A stretch of DNA of 64,000 nucleotides from contig NZ_CP139303.1 of assembly GCF_034092465.1 (NCBI RefSeq), positions 248,001 to 312,000 on the forward strand. Direction: 5' to 3'. Both the position numbers and the translations under genes were made by a program. The notes beneath the pieces are model-generated. The model ran no database searches, was not told the origin of the DNA, and saw nothing but the letters and a program-made list of their open reading frames with translations. Below are positions 47,061 to 56,533 of the stretch, in pieces. The stretch's first letter is position 1; every line of letters starts with the position of its first letter. This stretch comes from Prochlorococcus sp. MIT 1223 (GTDB lineage Bacteria; Cyanobacteriota; Cyanobacteriia; PCC-6307; Cyanobiaceae).

Positions 47061-48604
47061 AATTCCTCTTGTATTTCTATTCTTTCCATTACTGGTTTAG
47101 GCTCAGGGAGTGGCTTGCTTTCCTCCAGTTGTCCCCATTTCAAATTATCTGCCCAATTTTGTATAGATGGGTCAATTGATAATTGGCTAAGAATTCTTAT
47201 ACTTAAGTCCGGTGTTAAAGGTTCTATTAAAAAACCAATAATTCTACATGTTTCAAGTACATCATACAAAATATTCTCGACTGTTTGACGTTCATCTTCA
47301 TTTTTGATTTTCTTCCAAGGTTCTTGCTCATTTAAATATAAATTAGCTAGTGAAGCGATTGTGATTATTTCAGATGCTGCTTTCTTAAAATCTAATTTTA
47401 CAAATGATTTAATATAATTTTCAATAGCTTCTTCACAACATGATTTCATATAAATGTTATTTCTAAGCTTATCTGGTTTAGATGTTTTATTCTCAAACCA
47501 CTTCCTAGACATAGAAGTACTTCTATTTAGTAAGTTCCCAATAGTGTTCGCTAGATCACTGTTTACAGTATCTATAAACCTCTTATTTTGAAAATCTCCA
47601 TCTTTACCAAATTCGATATTTCGAAGAAGAAACCATCTAACAGAATCCATTCCATATGAATCAATAAGACTCTTGGGATCAAGAACATTTCCTAATGATT
47701 TTCCCATTTTTTTACCTTCTCTTGTCAAGAATCCATGCCCAAAAACCTTTTCTGGTAATGCTAGGTTGGCTGACATAAGCATTGCTGGCCAATAAACGGC
47801 ATGAAACCTAAGTATGTCCTTTCCTATAACATGGACTGATGCAGGCCAACCATTTTTTGATAAAGAAGATAAAGACTTTGACTTACTAGGTAATAAACAT
47901 CCACTTAAATAACCTAATAAGGCATCAAACCATACATAGAAAGTATGGCCTGGATAGCCAGGTACATTTATTCCCCAATTTACATCAATTCTTGAGATTG
48001 AAAAATCACGAAGACCAGAAGAGACAAAGCTTCTAACTTCATTTCTTCTTGATTCTGGCATAATAAAACTATCTTTCTTAACTAATTCCTCTATTTTTTC
48101 TTGATAGTTAGATAAGCAGAAAAATAGATTCTCCTCATCTCTCCATTCTAATTTTCTTAAGTGAATAGGGCATTCTGGCTCGTTATTTTTATCATTTGGT
48201 TCAATATCTTTATATTCTTCACAACCAACGCAATACCATCCTTTTTGTCTTCCAAGCCTTATATCTCCTGATGCTTCAACTCTCTTAAAGAACTCATGAA
48301 CAAGGCTCTTGTGACTGTTGGAGGAAGTACGAATAAAGCGATCAAAGGTAATTTGTTGCGAGGTCCATAAATTCTTATATTGTTGTGCAATTTGATCGCA
48401 ATGGTCTTGAGGTAAAAGATTATTAGATTGTGCGGTCCTTTCAATTTTTTGACCATGTTCATCTACTCCGGTTATAAAGATAACCTCCTGACTCTGTCTT
48501 CTATAAAATCTGGATAATGCATCACAAGCTATTGTCGTGTAGGTACTACCAAGATGTGGTTTATCATTAACGTAGTACAGGGGTGTTGTTAAGGTGAAAC
48601 TCAT
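47057..48604 (-). CDS. metG: Methionyl-tRNA synthetase
   Basis: MetG charges elongator and initiator tRNA-Met. The 515-residue class I enzyme has the HIGH-type motif in YYVNDKPHLGSTY near residue 10, a zinc-knuckle region with WYCVGCEEYKD and CPIHLRKLEW near 125-150, and the KMSKS-type loop GKKMGKSLGN near 300. The C-terminal anticodon domain is present, but there is no extra EMAP-like tail. It lies within the rpmG-rpsR-RNB-metG-lptC run on the minus strand. Confidence 0.96.
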   Translation of the reverse strand: MSFTLTTPLYYVNDKPHLGSTYTTIACDALSRFYRRQSQEVIFITGVDEHGQKIERTAQSNNLLPQDHCDQIAQQYKNLWTSQQITFDRFIRTSSNSHKSLVHEFFKRVEASGDIRLGRQKGWYCVGCEEYKDIEPNDKNNEPECPIHLRKLEWRDEENLFFCLSNYQEKIEELVKKDSFIMPESRRNEVRSFVSSGLRDFSISRIDVNWGINVPGYPGHTFYVWFDALLGYLSGCLLPSKSKSLSSLSKNGWPASVHVIGKDILRFHAVYWPAMLMSANLALPEKVFGHGFLTREGKKMGKSLGNVLDPKSLIDSYGMDSVRWFLLRNIEFGKDGDFQNKRFIDTVNSDLANTIGNLLNRSTSMSRKWFENKTSKPDKLRNNIYMKSCCEEAIENYIKSFVKLDFKKAASEIITIASLANLYLNEQEPWKKIKNEDERQTVENILYDVLETCRIIGFLIEPLTPDLSIRILSQLSIDPSIQNWADNLKWGQLEESKPLPEPKPVMERIEIQEEL

Positions 48605-48661
48605 TTATAAAATTTATTTACTTTAGGTTAAGTCATACAATTTTAAGAATAAAGCAAATTC

Positions 48662-50011
48662 TTACGTTCCTAGCATAAGTGCTTGTACGAATATTTTACT
48701 ATGTTCTTCATCTTCTCCTGAGTTTAATATTTTCAATGTAATTTTATCCCCAAAGTTGATGTTGGAATTGGTATGTATGCAAAAGACAAATTCAAATGAA
48801 TAATTGATTACAAAAACTAATGCGGAAGATCTTTTATAACTTAACCAACGAAGAAAATAACATTGTATTATTTCAGCTTTATTTATTAATAAATAATTAG
48901 CTAACCATTTAGTTTTATTATCTTTCATCTTTTCATTGACTTGAATCTGATTAGATTTAAAGCTACAAATAAGTTGATCCATTAATTCTCGTGAAATTAA
49001 ATCCTTTTTAAGTATCTTATTAGTAATTTGATAGTGAGTGAGAAGATCTATATATCTTCTTATTGGCGATGTACACTGAACATAGCAACTAAGTCCCAAG
49101 CTAAAATGTATTGAAGGAATTTGAGATATATAACTCCTGCATAGCGATTTTCTAAGTAAGTTATTTCGCAATGAATAATGAAGATTGTAATCTAAAGTAG
49201 GAATCGTTGAACTATCCTGACATCTGAATGGTATGTTTATATTGTGATCTATAGAATACAAAGAAATTACATGTCCCATAAGCAGCATAGCCTCTTCAAT
49301 TAAAACTCTTGAAGGAGTTTTTTCATAAAAAGATATAGATAATTTATTATTCAGGAGTTTAACCCTACCCTCAATTCCCTCGATGGATAGAGATCCATTA
49401 TTCAATCTCCATCTTCTTCTCTTATCCAAAAGAATGTGTAATAAAGAAAGATCCTCTTCTTCTTTTGGGGCTAATTCTATTAATTCGTCGGCATCCTCAT
49501 ATGTCAATTTATAATTATTACAAATTTTAGATATATAAACCTCTGAACTTGCGATAGAGCCATCAATATTTAATTCTACACAGCAACTAAGACAGAAGTT
49601 ACTTTTATTCGCTTTTATAGTTAACAATTCATCTATTATGTTAGAAGGAAACATTGTAACCGTCTCCTCACCAAGATATATAGTAGCTGCATTTCTTCTA
49701 GCAATTTGATCTAATGGATCATTTAATTCAATAAATAAAGAAGGAGATGAAATATGTACCCAAACTTTCAAACTATCTTCGTTTCTCTCAATAGAAATTG
49801 CATCATCAACTTCAATTGTGTCTATATCATCTATGGTATAAGTCTTAAGATGAGTTAAATCTCTATAAAATTGACATTCTTCTAATAAACCAATCTTATA
49901 TGAAGTTACGCAAGTCTTTGTTATTTGCTTATTATCTACAGTTTGATAGATATCAAAATGTTTTAAATTACTAGAAGTTATAATACTATTATTTGAGTCA
50001 TTAAATGACAT
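48662..50011 (-). CDS. RNB-domain exoribonuclease (RNase II family), compact
   Basis: This is a 449-residue RNB protein whose acidic catalytic motif is intact: TIDDIDTIEVDDAIS near residue 58-72, followed by LKVWVHISSPSLFIELNDPLD. Other RNB segments are SNFCLSCCVELNIDGSI near 145 and CTSPIRRYIDLLTHYQI near 320. The N-terminal cold-shock-like domains of RNase II/R are absent, and only a short C-terminal S1-like part may be present. It is likely the active 3' to 5' hydrolytic RNase of the pair in this window. It lies directly behind rpsR. Confidence 0.85.
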   Translation of the reverse strand: MSFNDSNNSIITSSNLKHFDIYQTVDNKQITKTCVTSYKIGLLEECQFYRDLTHLKTYTIDDIDTIEVDDAISIERNEDSLKVWVHISSPSLFIELNDPLDQIARRNAATIYLGEETVTMFPSNIIDELLTIKANKSNFCLSCCVELNIDGSIASSEVYISKICNNYKLTYEDADELIELAPKEEEDLSLLHILLDKRRRWRLNNGSLSIEGIEGRVKLLNNKLSISFYEKTPSRVLIEEAMLLMGHVISLYSIDHNINIPFRCQDSSTIPTLDYNLHYSLRNNLLRKSLCRSYISQIPSIHFSLGLSCYVQCTSPIRRYIDLLTHYQITNKILKKDLISRELMDQLICSFKSNQIQVNEKMKDNKTKWLANYLLINKAEIIQCYFLRWLSYKRSSALVFVINYSFEFVFCIHTNSNINFGDKITLKILNSGEDEEHSKIFVQALMLGT

Positions 50012-50031
50012 TAAATAAAATTAATAAAAGA

Positions 50032-50253
50032 CTATCCTTCTGGATTAACAAATGGCAATAAAGCTATGATTCTTGCTCTTTTCACAGCTATTGTGAGATC
50101 TCTTTGCTGTTGAGCAGTTAAGCCAGTCAAGCGTCTAGGTAATATTTTCCCTCTATCAGTTATAAATTTTTTTAGAAGTTCAACATCCTTATAATCAATT
50201 GGATCGCCAGGTTTAATAGGAGATAACTTCTTCTTAAAGAAAGAATTGTTCAT
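50032..50253 (-). CDS. rpsR: 30S ribosomal protein S18
   Basis: A 73-residue S18 with the family pattern [19 protein letters not shown] and [25 protein letters not shown]. It begins 24 bases after the rpmG stop and is followed by the RNB gene after 20 bases. The rpmG-rpsR-RNB order is usual in cyanobacteria and supports co-transcription. Confidence 0.97.
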   Translation of the reverse strand: MNNSFFKKKLSPIKPGDPIDYKDVELLKKFITDRGKILPRRLTGLTAQQQRDLTIAVKRARIIALLPFVNPEG

Positions 50254-50277
50254 AATAAGATTGAGTGAGTGTTTTTT

Positions 50278-50475
50278 CTATTTAATTTCTCTGTGTATAG
50301 TCATTTTATTAAGTTCAGGACAGAATTTCTTGAGTTCCAATCTTTCTGTGGTGTTCCTTCTGTTTTTTTCTGTCGTGTATCTTGAAACGCCAGGAAAACG
50401 TTTTTGTGAAGTTGGGACGGAACGCGATTCAGTACATTCTAAGGTGACAACAAGCCTGGTACCCTTTTTAGCCAT
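50278..50475 (-). CDS. rpmG: 50S ribosomal protein L33
   Basis: A 65-residue L33 starts [16 protein letters not shown]. The family pattern continues with [20 protein letters not shown] and KFCPELNK. One Cys of each usual CxxC pair is present (Cys14 and the later FCPELNK), so zinc binding is likely lost or partial. It heads the minus-strand run down to lptC. A long plus-strand frame over the same bases is an antisense artefact. Confidence 0.96.
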   Translation of the reverse strand: MAKKGTRLVVTLECTESRSVPTSQKRFPGVSRYTTEKNRRNTTERLELKKFCPELNKMTIHREIK

Positions 50476-50591
50476 AGGTAGATGCTCTCTTCTAGCGTAG
50501 CTTAAATACGATTATCTATTCTACAACGTGGCATGCTTAAGTTATAAACTTATTAGTATTCCATCAGATCTCATCATAAACAAGATTCTTT

Positions 50592-53090
50592 ATGAAGGTC
50601 CCATATTCCTGGCTTAATGAGCTTGTCTGTATCCATGAAACAGTTTATGAGATTGAAGAATCTCTTTCTATGGCTGGCTTTGAGGTTGAATCAATCGAAG
50701 ATCTATCAAAGCGAGTTGAGGGCGTAGTTGTTGGATACATTGAAGAAATAGAGAAACATCCAAATGCAGATAAACTAAGGGTTTGTACTGTAAATACGGG
50801 AGACGAGGTCAAAAGTCAAATAGTCTGTGGTGCCTCTAATGTAAGAAAAAATATCCATGTACTTGTTGCTGTACCAGGTGCGTATTTATCAGCTAAGGAT
50901 ATAGAAATAAAATCTTCGAAGTTAAGAGGTGTTAAAAGTGATGGGATGATCTGTTCGCTTTCTGAAATAGGTTTAACGGATAAATCTAATGGAATAGCAA
51001 TTCTTGAGGAATTAGATATAAATATTCCAAATATTGGTGAAAATGTTTTATCCCTTTTTAATTTAAATGATTATATAATTGATATTGCAATTACGGCAAA
51101 TAGACCCGATGGAATGTCAATAGTTGGTATTGCACGTGAATTATCAGCTTTGACAGAGAATGAACTGTCCATACCAACAATTAACTTTAGAAATAAGACA
51201 AGTTTATTCAAACCTATGTATAAGGATAATGATTCATTTGACAAGAATTCGTTATATTCACTAACAATACTAACTAAAATTGAAAGTGTTACCAAATCTC
51301 CTTATTATATAAAAGATAGGCTAAATAAATCAGGATTAAATAGTGTTAATACAATTGTAGACTTAACAAATTATATTATGCTTGAACAAGGACAACCATT
51401 ACATGCTTTTGATCTCGATTCCCTAGAGAAAATAACAAACAGGCATGTAAGTCAAGAAAGCTTTGGCATTAGAAAAGCACTTAACTCTGAAAAAATAAAT
51501 GCTCTAGATGGAAAGACATATAATTTATCAAATGATATTACAATTATTACATGTCACGATATACCTATTGCTGTTGCTGGAGTTATAGGTTCAATAGAAT
51601 CATCTGTTCATGATGCCACAAAAAGTGTGGTTTTAGAAGGAGCATTGTTTTCGTCTAAATCTGTTCGATTATCTGCAAGGAAATTAGGCCTAAGAACAGA
51701 GTCAAGTAGTAGATATGAAAAAGGAATATCAGAACAAAATACAATATATTCAATTAATAGATTTCTAGAGTTACTACAGAGATCATTTACTTCTGATATA
51801 TCTGAAACTTATATGTCAAACGATATAGAGATTATTCCTCACATTATCTTACTAAGAAAGGATCGTATAGATAAAGTTCTTGGCCCTCTACAAAACAATT
51901 TAGTTGAAACAGATAATATAACTCCTATGCATAGCCTAAGTCATAAAAATAGTAGTAAAAAGTACCTATCAGACTCTGATGTAGAAAAAAAATTAATTCT
52001 TTTAGGCTGCAAATGCATTCGAAAAGAAAAGTCTTGGCAAGTTACAGTTCCTTCCTATAGAAGCATAGATTTACGAAGAGAGATAGATTTAATTGAAGAA
52101 ATAGCTAGATTAATTGGTTACGATAGATTTGAAGCAAAGCTTCCATATCCAATAAAACCAGGTGGTTTAACCCCCTCTCAGTCTATACAAAGAAAGATTA
52201 GATCATACTTATGTAGCTCTGGACTTCAAGAGATAACAACCTCTTCCCTTGTATCAGAAAGTAAGTTTAAGGAAAAAAGAATAGCAATAGCAAATCCTCT
52301 TTTAGCAGAAACAAGTCATTTAAGAACAAACCTATGGGAGGAACATTTAAACATATGCAATAGAAATATGTCGGCTGGACAAAAAGGATGTTGGATATTC
52401 GAAATAGGTTCTCTCTACAATTATAATAATAATAAGATGACAGAGGAAATAATTATAGGAGGAGCTATCACAGGTAAAAGGACATTAGAGCAATGGACTA
52501 ATTATGGAAGAAAAAGCTCATTAGACTATAATGAGGCTAGAGGATTAATAGAATCTATTTTTAGAATATTAAAGCTAAATATTATAGATAAGACATTATC
52601 AGATGATAAACTACTACATCCAGGAAGAGCCTCTGAAATATATCTTGAATCAAAATGTATTGGTAAATTTGGTCAAGTTCATCCATATAAGTTGACTGAA
52701 TATGACTTAGACAATGCTTCGTACTTATTCGAGCTGGAACTTAATCCAATTATAGAAGCAGCATCACGTAAAAATAAACTTTGTCCAAAATTCGCCCCTT
52801 ATCCAATAGTTCCTACGATGGAAAGAGACCTAGCTTTGATTGTTGATAAAAAGTGCACCTCGCAAGAAATTACAGCAATTATTCAGAAAACAGGCAAACC
52901 TCTCTTGGAAAAGGTAGAACTAATAGACAGATATGAAGGAGAGAATTTACCTAAAGGAAAAATTAGTAAAGCTTTTAGAATCACATATAGGGATTCTAAA
53001 ACCACACTTCAAGAAGCTGATATAAATCCAATACACGACAAGATAAGACAAATGCTTGTAGACAAATTAAAAGCCGAACCAAGGAGCTAG
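50592..53090 (+). CDS. pheT: Phenylalanyl-tRNA synthetase beta subunit
   Basis: PheT pairs with PheS to charge tRNA-Phe; it carries the editing site and anticodon contacts. The 832-residue protein has the tRNA-binding (EMAP-like) domain near 40-150 (HPNADKLRVCTVNTG), and the B3/4 editing domain near 200-390 with ALDGKTYNLSNDI and LGLRTESSSRYEKG. The B5 domain follows near 430-520, then the catalytic-like core, and the FDX-ACB domain at 745-832 (TMERDLALIVDK). Long Lys-rich inserts are typical of this low-GC lineage. Confidence 0.97.
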   Translation: MKVPYSWLNELVCIHETVYEIEESLSMAGFEVESIEDLSKRVEGVVVGYIEEIEKHPNADKLRVCTVNTGDEVKSQIVCGASNVRKNIHVLVAVPGAYLSAKDIEIKSSKLRGVKSDGMICSLSEIGLTDKSNGIAILEELDINIPNIGENVLSLFNLNDYIIDIAITANRPDGMSIVGIARELSALTENELSIPTINFRNKTSLFKPMYKDNDSFDKNSLYSLTILTKIESVTKSPYYIKDRLNKSGLNSVNTIVDLTNYIMLEQGQPLHAFDLDSLEKITNRHVSQESFGIRKALNSEKINALDGKTYNLSNDITIITCHDIPIAVAGVIGSIESSVHDATKSVVLEGALFSSKSVRLSARKLGLRTESSSRYEKGISEQNTIYSINRFLELLQRSFTSDISETYMSNDIEIIPHIILLRKDRIDKVLGPLQNNLVETDNITPMHSLSHKNSSKKYLSDSDVEKKLILLGCKCIRKEKSWQVTVPSYRSIDLRREIDLIEEIARLIGYDRFEAKLPYPIKPGGLTPSQSIQRKIRSYLCSSGLQEITTSSLVSESKFKEKRIAIANPLLAETSHLRTNLWEEHLNICNRNMSAGQKGCWIFEIGSLYNYNNNKMTEEIIIGGAITGKRTLEQWTNYGRKSSLDYNEARGLIESIFRILKLNIIDKTLSDDKLLHPGRASEIYLESKCIGKFGQVHPYKLTEYDLDNASYLFELELNPIIEAASRKNKLCPKFAPYPIVPTMERDLALIVDKKCTSQEITAIIQKTGKPLLEKVELIDRYEGENLPKGKISKAFRITYRDSKTTLQEADINPIHDKIRQMLVDKLKAEPRS

Positions 53091-53309
53091 TCTCACTCCT
53101 ATCATATTAGACTAATATAAAGTCTAAAAGGTAGACAATAGTGAGAACATTAATAACAGAATATTGGTCTCTGTCCCTTAGTGATGGTCGATGCATCGAG
53201 AAACTAAAGAGTACCTATTCAGGCATCTTATATAACACTAATTAAGAGTCTGGAGTAATTCTTATCCAAGACATATGAAAACGTATCAACTAAATGCTTC
53301 AAAAAAGAA

Positions 53310-53368
53310 GCGTAACTGTCATATAAACAGTTACGCGAGTTCTTGAAACCCTTCCCAGACTGGGTTTC
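53310..53368. ncRNA. Candidate structured RNA with two adjacent hairpins
   Basis: The arms GCGTAACTGT (53310-53319) and ACAGTTACGC (53327-53336) pair perfectly with a seven-base loop. Nine bases later GAAACCC (53345-53351) pairs with GGGTTTC (53362-53368). CCCA/TGGG at 53354-53364 is a competing stem. No T-run follows, so these are not simple terminators. Strand is not determinable from sequence. This could be a small RNA or a processing site. Confidence 0.35.
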
Positions 53369-53514
53369 TGCGCATGGTTATAACGTTGGACAATATATGG
53401 ACGATAAAGATATCTCTAATTCATTTTTAAACTCTTTAGATATACATAGCTCATTATCAGAATGACTCAGAGTTCATTTAGGAAAATAAGAACATCGATT
53501 TTTTATATTTAACA

Positions 53515-53551
53515 ATCTACTAATAGACTCATCCTGAGTCTATTAGTAGAT
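53515..53551. terminator. Perfect 17-bp hairpin between convergent genes
   Basis: ATCTACTAATAGACTCA at 53515-53531 is the exact complement of 53535-53551, with a three-base loop TCC. Because it is symmetric, it could end transcription from both pheT (plus) and the J-domain gene (minus). There is no T-tract on either side, so termination is not certain, and it could equally be a recognition palindrome. Confidence 0.5.
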
Positions 53552-53657
53552 CTTAAATGAGAATAATGAATTTATAAAAATAATATTTTTTCGCTAGTCT
53601 TGTATAAGACCTAGATCTGGACTAGTAGCCGGTCTAGAATGAGACTATGTAGATTAG

Positions 53658-54674
53658 TTATTTCTTTTTATATAGGTCCTTAAGAAGTTGATACGCTTCA
53701 TTTAGCTTTCTCATTGTTTCTGTAGAGCCACCGGAATCAGGGTGACTCTCCATGGCTTTAGTTTTATAAGCTTCTCGTATCGATATGAGAGTCAATGAGG
53801 ATCCTGCTTGAGTTGGCAGGCCTAAAAGCTTGAGTGCTCCATGTACTGTCATTGTCGATTCTATAGTTTGAAAAGATGTGCCGTTTTGCCTTCTTTTAAA
53901 TCGATTTACAAACCTTCTGATAATTGTCGGAATTCTTGTTACTAAGTTATTTGATGAAAATGGATCTTCTAAAATACCGGCCGTAACAATTATCCGTTCA
54001 AAACTAGGGCTTTCTAAGGTCCAGTTAGAATAATATTCTCTCATTGATTTATTTGATGCCGACCACGTAAATGCTTTGTTTTCACTGCTATCTATGTGCG
54101 GCCATATATCTCTTGCTAGCCAGATCATAGCGGCTTCAACAACATTTTCTCCAGGGTGGCTTCCATATAGATATATCCAATGTTCTTTGGCTTTTTTGAG
54201 TGATAAATTAATGTCAGAATCTTTAACTGTATTTATATAGGAAACAAACTCAGATGTTTGAACCTTCTTAGAATTTAAGCTACGTTTAAGGTTCTTTGTT
54301 TTCGAGCTAACAAAGCCTGGCAAATCAATTATAGTTGGATTATTAACAGCTTCCTTAATCTCAATTTTCGATGTATTACTTTGTTCTAATTCTTTAGTTT
54401 CTACAAGTGCAATATCTGATTTACCAATAAGAACAATTGCTTTATCTTCATTATAATTAGTTACGTCATTAATATTATCTTCATCAGATAGTGAGTGAAG
54501 ATCACTGCTAATTACATTGCCATTCTCAGTAAATAAACTTTCCAAAAGTCTTTCAAGAACAGCCCCTCTACTCCTTAATCCCCATTCTTTCTTCAATTCA
54601 TCTACACCTTCTATCAGTTCCTGTGGAAGATTAGCGGAGATTCTTCTAGTTCCATTATTCTCACTACCTTGCAC
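53658..54674 (-). CDS. Ribbon-helix-helix / J-domain fusion protein
   Basis: The 338-residue protein joins two domains rarely seen together. The N terminus (about 8-55) reads TRRISANLPQELIEGVDELK and RGAVLERLLESLF, a ribbon-helix-helix DNA-binding pattern. The C terminus (about 283-338) is a J domain with the HPD triad in AMESHPDSGGSTETMRKLNE near 310. The middle, about 60-280, contains EHWIYLYGSHPGENVVEAAM and no recognised domain. A J domain would recruit DnaK. A DNA-linked chaperone or regulator is a guess. It is convergent with pheT. Confidence 0.8.
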   Translation of the reverse strand: MQGSENNGTRRISANLPQELIEGVDELKKEWGLRSRGAVLERLLESLFTENGNVISSDLHSLSDEDNINDVTNYNEDKAIVLIGKSDIALVETKELEQSNTSKIEIKEAVNNPTIIDLPGFVSSKTKNLKRSLNSKKVQTSEFVSYINTVKDSDINLSLKKAKEHWIYLYGSHPGENVVEAAMIWLARDIWPHIDSSENKAFTWSASNKSMREYYSNWTLESPSFERIIVTAGILEDPFSSNNLVTRIPTIIRRFVNRFKRRQNGTSFQTIESTMTVHGALKLLGLPTQAGSSLTLISIREAYKTKAMESHPDSGGSTETMRKLNEAYQLLKDLYKKK

Positions 54675-54900
54675 AATTTAAATTCGTCTATATCAATCGT
54701 AATCAATTTTGAGCCTAATACAAATAATTTTTGAATTTTAAATAATAAATCACATACTTTTATAATAATTATCTAGCTTATGTTCGATGAGACAAATTTG
54801 TCTCAAAACTCGATAGAAATTACTTATTTTGTTAACGCCTACTGAATAATCCACAGTTTATAGATATTTGAGTCATAATTAATTTATCTAATATAATCTT

Positions 54901-55086
54901 ATGACATCAAAAGCATGTATAGATTTCGGAACGATAGAAGCTCGAAGACTCCGTATACATAAGAGAAAGATGGCAATGCTTACTTTTATAAGAGATGGGC
55001 TAGAGCGTCGAATTGCTTCAGTCAATGCGTCCATAGAAAAACTACAAGAACAGATTAAAAGAGATGAATCACTACCTACAGAATAA
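54901..55086 (+). CDS. Small basic helical protein, 61 residues
   Basis: The 61-codon frame starts ATG and encodes MTSKACIDFGTIEARRL, then a basic helix (RIHKRKMAMLTFIRDGLERR) and a C-terminal coiled-coil-like helix (SVNASIEKLQEQIKRDE). It looks like a small conserved gene of marine cyanobacteria. Function is unknown. Its last bases face the end of the HIT-like gene on the opposite strand, nine bases away. It is divergent from the J-domain gene. Confidence 0.62.
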   Translation: MTSKACIDFGTIEARRLRIHKRKMAMLTFIRDGLERRIASVNASIEKLQEQIKRDESLPTE

Positions 55087-55095
55087 CTAATTAAT

Positions 55096-55944
55096 TTAAA
55101 GAGGAATAACAACTTCATTTAGTATCGATAATGGACTGTTTCTTCGGAGCCAGCTTAGATCAGAATTAAAGGTAATTAGAAAATAGCCAGCAAAGCCTAA
55201 AGCGTTAATATTAAAACCTTTATATGACTCCTTAGATCTTCTAATTAATGAAATCCAATCGCTAGTAATTATCAAATTATATGAGATAGAAGGCTTTGTA
55301 TTTACAATGGTATTACCTATTTTCATCTCTTCACAGACTTGTTTATAAAGATCATCTAATTCATCAGCAGATGACTTATCTCTATAATAATATCTTCTTT
55401 TTACAGATACACTTCTTACCAAACTAGAATTTGAATGATTCTTATCCTGAAGATGATCTTCAAACCATCTTTGACGAGGAAATAGATATTTTGTTCCTTT
55501 TCGATATAGTAGTTGCAAATGTCTATGTGGTTGACTGGCGCCAGAATTCTCAGAATTATTAAAGAACCAAAATCCATCAATTTTAGATTCTACTGATGCT
55601 AATGCTTGCCAGTCTTTATATGTTAGCCATCCATTCTGGGGAGCCCAGTATTTTGTAATCAAGAGTAAATGGCCTAGCTCTACTGGGTACTTATTTAAAA
55701 TTAATACATGATCATTGTTAACCTTTGCCACCTCTAATTCCCTTTCCCAAGGAAGGAAGGGATTCTTATTTGGTCCTATTTTACTATTCTGAGTTCTGGG
55801 TTTTCCAATTAAACTCCTTAATTCATATTCGTATCCTTCAAATAGATACCTTTCAAGTTTTGTTTTAAAGGGTCTAATAGCGTTCGACTGTAATGCTTTC
55901 TGATTAGTTCTTAAAACCCTATCCCATAAACTATTTTGATACAC
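55096..55944 (-). CDS. HIT-superfamily ATP adenylyltransferase (Ap4A phosphorylase-like)
   Basis: The 282-residue protein has a HIT-like catalytic triad region NSGASQPHRHLQLL near residue 134-147 (His-x-His-x-x), preceded by VLILNKYPVELGHLLLITK near 80, as in Ap4A phosphorylases of the Apa1/Apa2 group. Such enzymes split Ap4A to ATP and ADP using phosphate, or run in reverse with sulfate. Length is typical. The nucleotide preference is inferred. The start at 55944 is an ATG in MYQNSLWDRVLRT. Confidence 0.85.
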   Translation of the reverse strand: MYQNSLWDRVLRTNQKALQSNAIRPFKTKLERYLFEGYEYELRSLIGKPRTQNSKIGPNKNPFLPWERELEVAKVNNDHVLILNKYPVELGHLLLITKYWAPQNGWLTYKDWQALASVESKIDGFWFFNNSENSGASQPHRHLQLLYRKGTKYLFPRQRWFEDHLQDKNHSNSSLVRSVSVKRRYYYRDKSSADELDDLYKQVCEEMKIGNTIVNTKPSISYNLIITSDWISLIRRSKESYKGFNINALGFAGYFLITFNSDLSWLRRNSPLSILNEVVIPL

Positions 55945-56154
55945 GTATCTCTATTCTTAAGGTATAAAGCTACCAATATATTAATCACTGTTATTGAAAT
56001 AAGATATATATATGGATTTTAGTTAATATTTTTTAGATCCTCTTCCCTAGAAGCGCCTTTATTTTAGTCAAAATGACTCAGAGAGCTTTTAGCCTCATCA
56101 AACACTTTTATACTGCCTAAAAACCTTCTGAGGCGTTTCCAGCCCAGATTTGAC

Positions 56155-56205
56155 TGCTCTTATGCTTTTCAATTTTAAATTGACTTTTGATACAAAGGAA
56201 GAGCA
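56155..56205. ncRNA. Candidate nested hairpin RNA
   Basis: An outer 7-bp stem (TGCTCTT 56155-56161 with AAGAGCA 56199-56205) surrounds an inner palindrome (TCAATTT 56169-56175 with AAATTGA 56177-56183, one-base loop). The nested layout is more than I expect by chance in AT-rich sequence, though AT-rich palindromes do arise. No T-run follows. Confidence 0.3.
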
Positions 56206-56481
56206 TAAAAAATTTGTTGTTCAAAAACCATAGATAAACTGCTTAATAATGGTAATTGGCGAATATTAGAAATTTAAAAGCTTCGGAGGTCACCGATATT
56301 TCTAAATTAATGGATTGGAGGCAAATCAATATATTGAATGTTTTGTACCAAAAATTTTACGTGATTAAAATTAGGTCTCATATTCATAAAATCCTTGTAT
56401 ATTACTGGCTTTTCTGGAAACTAAACTAAGATTAAGATTATTTTGAATTGCTAATTAGTGACACATTCTGCACATATAAGG

Positions 56482-56510
56482 TTGACGTGACCGGGGGGGA
56501 AGGGTTTAAA
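56482..56510 (+). promoter_or_regulatory. Possible promoter for the 76-residue protein gene
   Basis: TTGACG at 56482-56487 resembles a -35 box and TTTAAA at 56505-56510 a -10 box, 17 bases apart. The gene starts at 56534. The spacing is ideal, but the -10 fits only four of six bases. A G-rich run (CCGGGGGGG) lies between the two elements. Confidence 0.35.
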
Positions 56511-56533
56511 GATCAAGCAGTAATACATCCTCA

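Larger units (their letters stand above)
53091..53657. other. Intergenic region with several strong hairpins
   Basis: No gene is apparent over 567 bases between convergent pheT and the J-domain gene. Hairpins, listed separately, lie at 53310-53336 (10 bp), 53345-53368 (7 bp) and 53515-53551 (17 bp). Smaller ones lie at 53108-53126 and 53597-53610. The hairpin density suggests one or more small RNAs and bidirectional termination. Confidence 0.4.
55945..56533. other. Long leader/intergenic region with inverted repeats
   Basis: I find no gene over 589 bases. Inverted repeats are GCCTCA/TGAGGC (starting near 56091 and 56129), and an outer stem TGCTCTT at 56155-56161 with AAGAGCA at 56199-56205 enclosing a palindrome at 56169-56183. 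Near 56495 there is a G-run. The region may hold a small RNA or a long 5' leader of the 76-residue gene. Confidence 0.35.

Noticed and set aside
50246-50500. Long plus-strand frame opposite rpmG
   Set aside because: It is antisense to the real L33 gene; its translation has no protein character.
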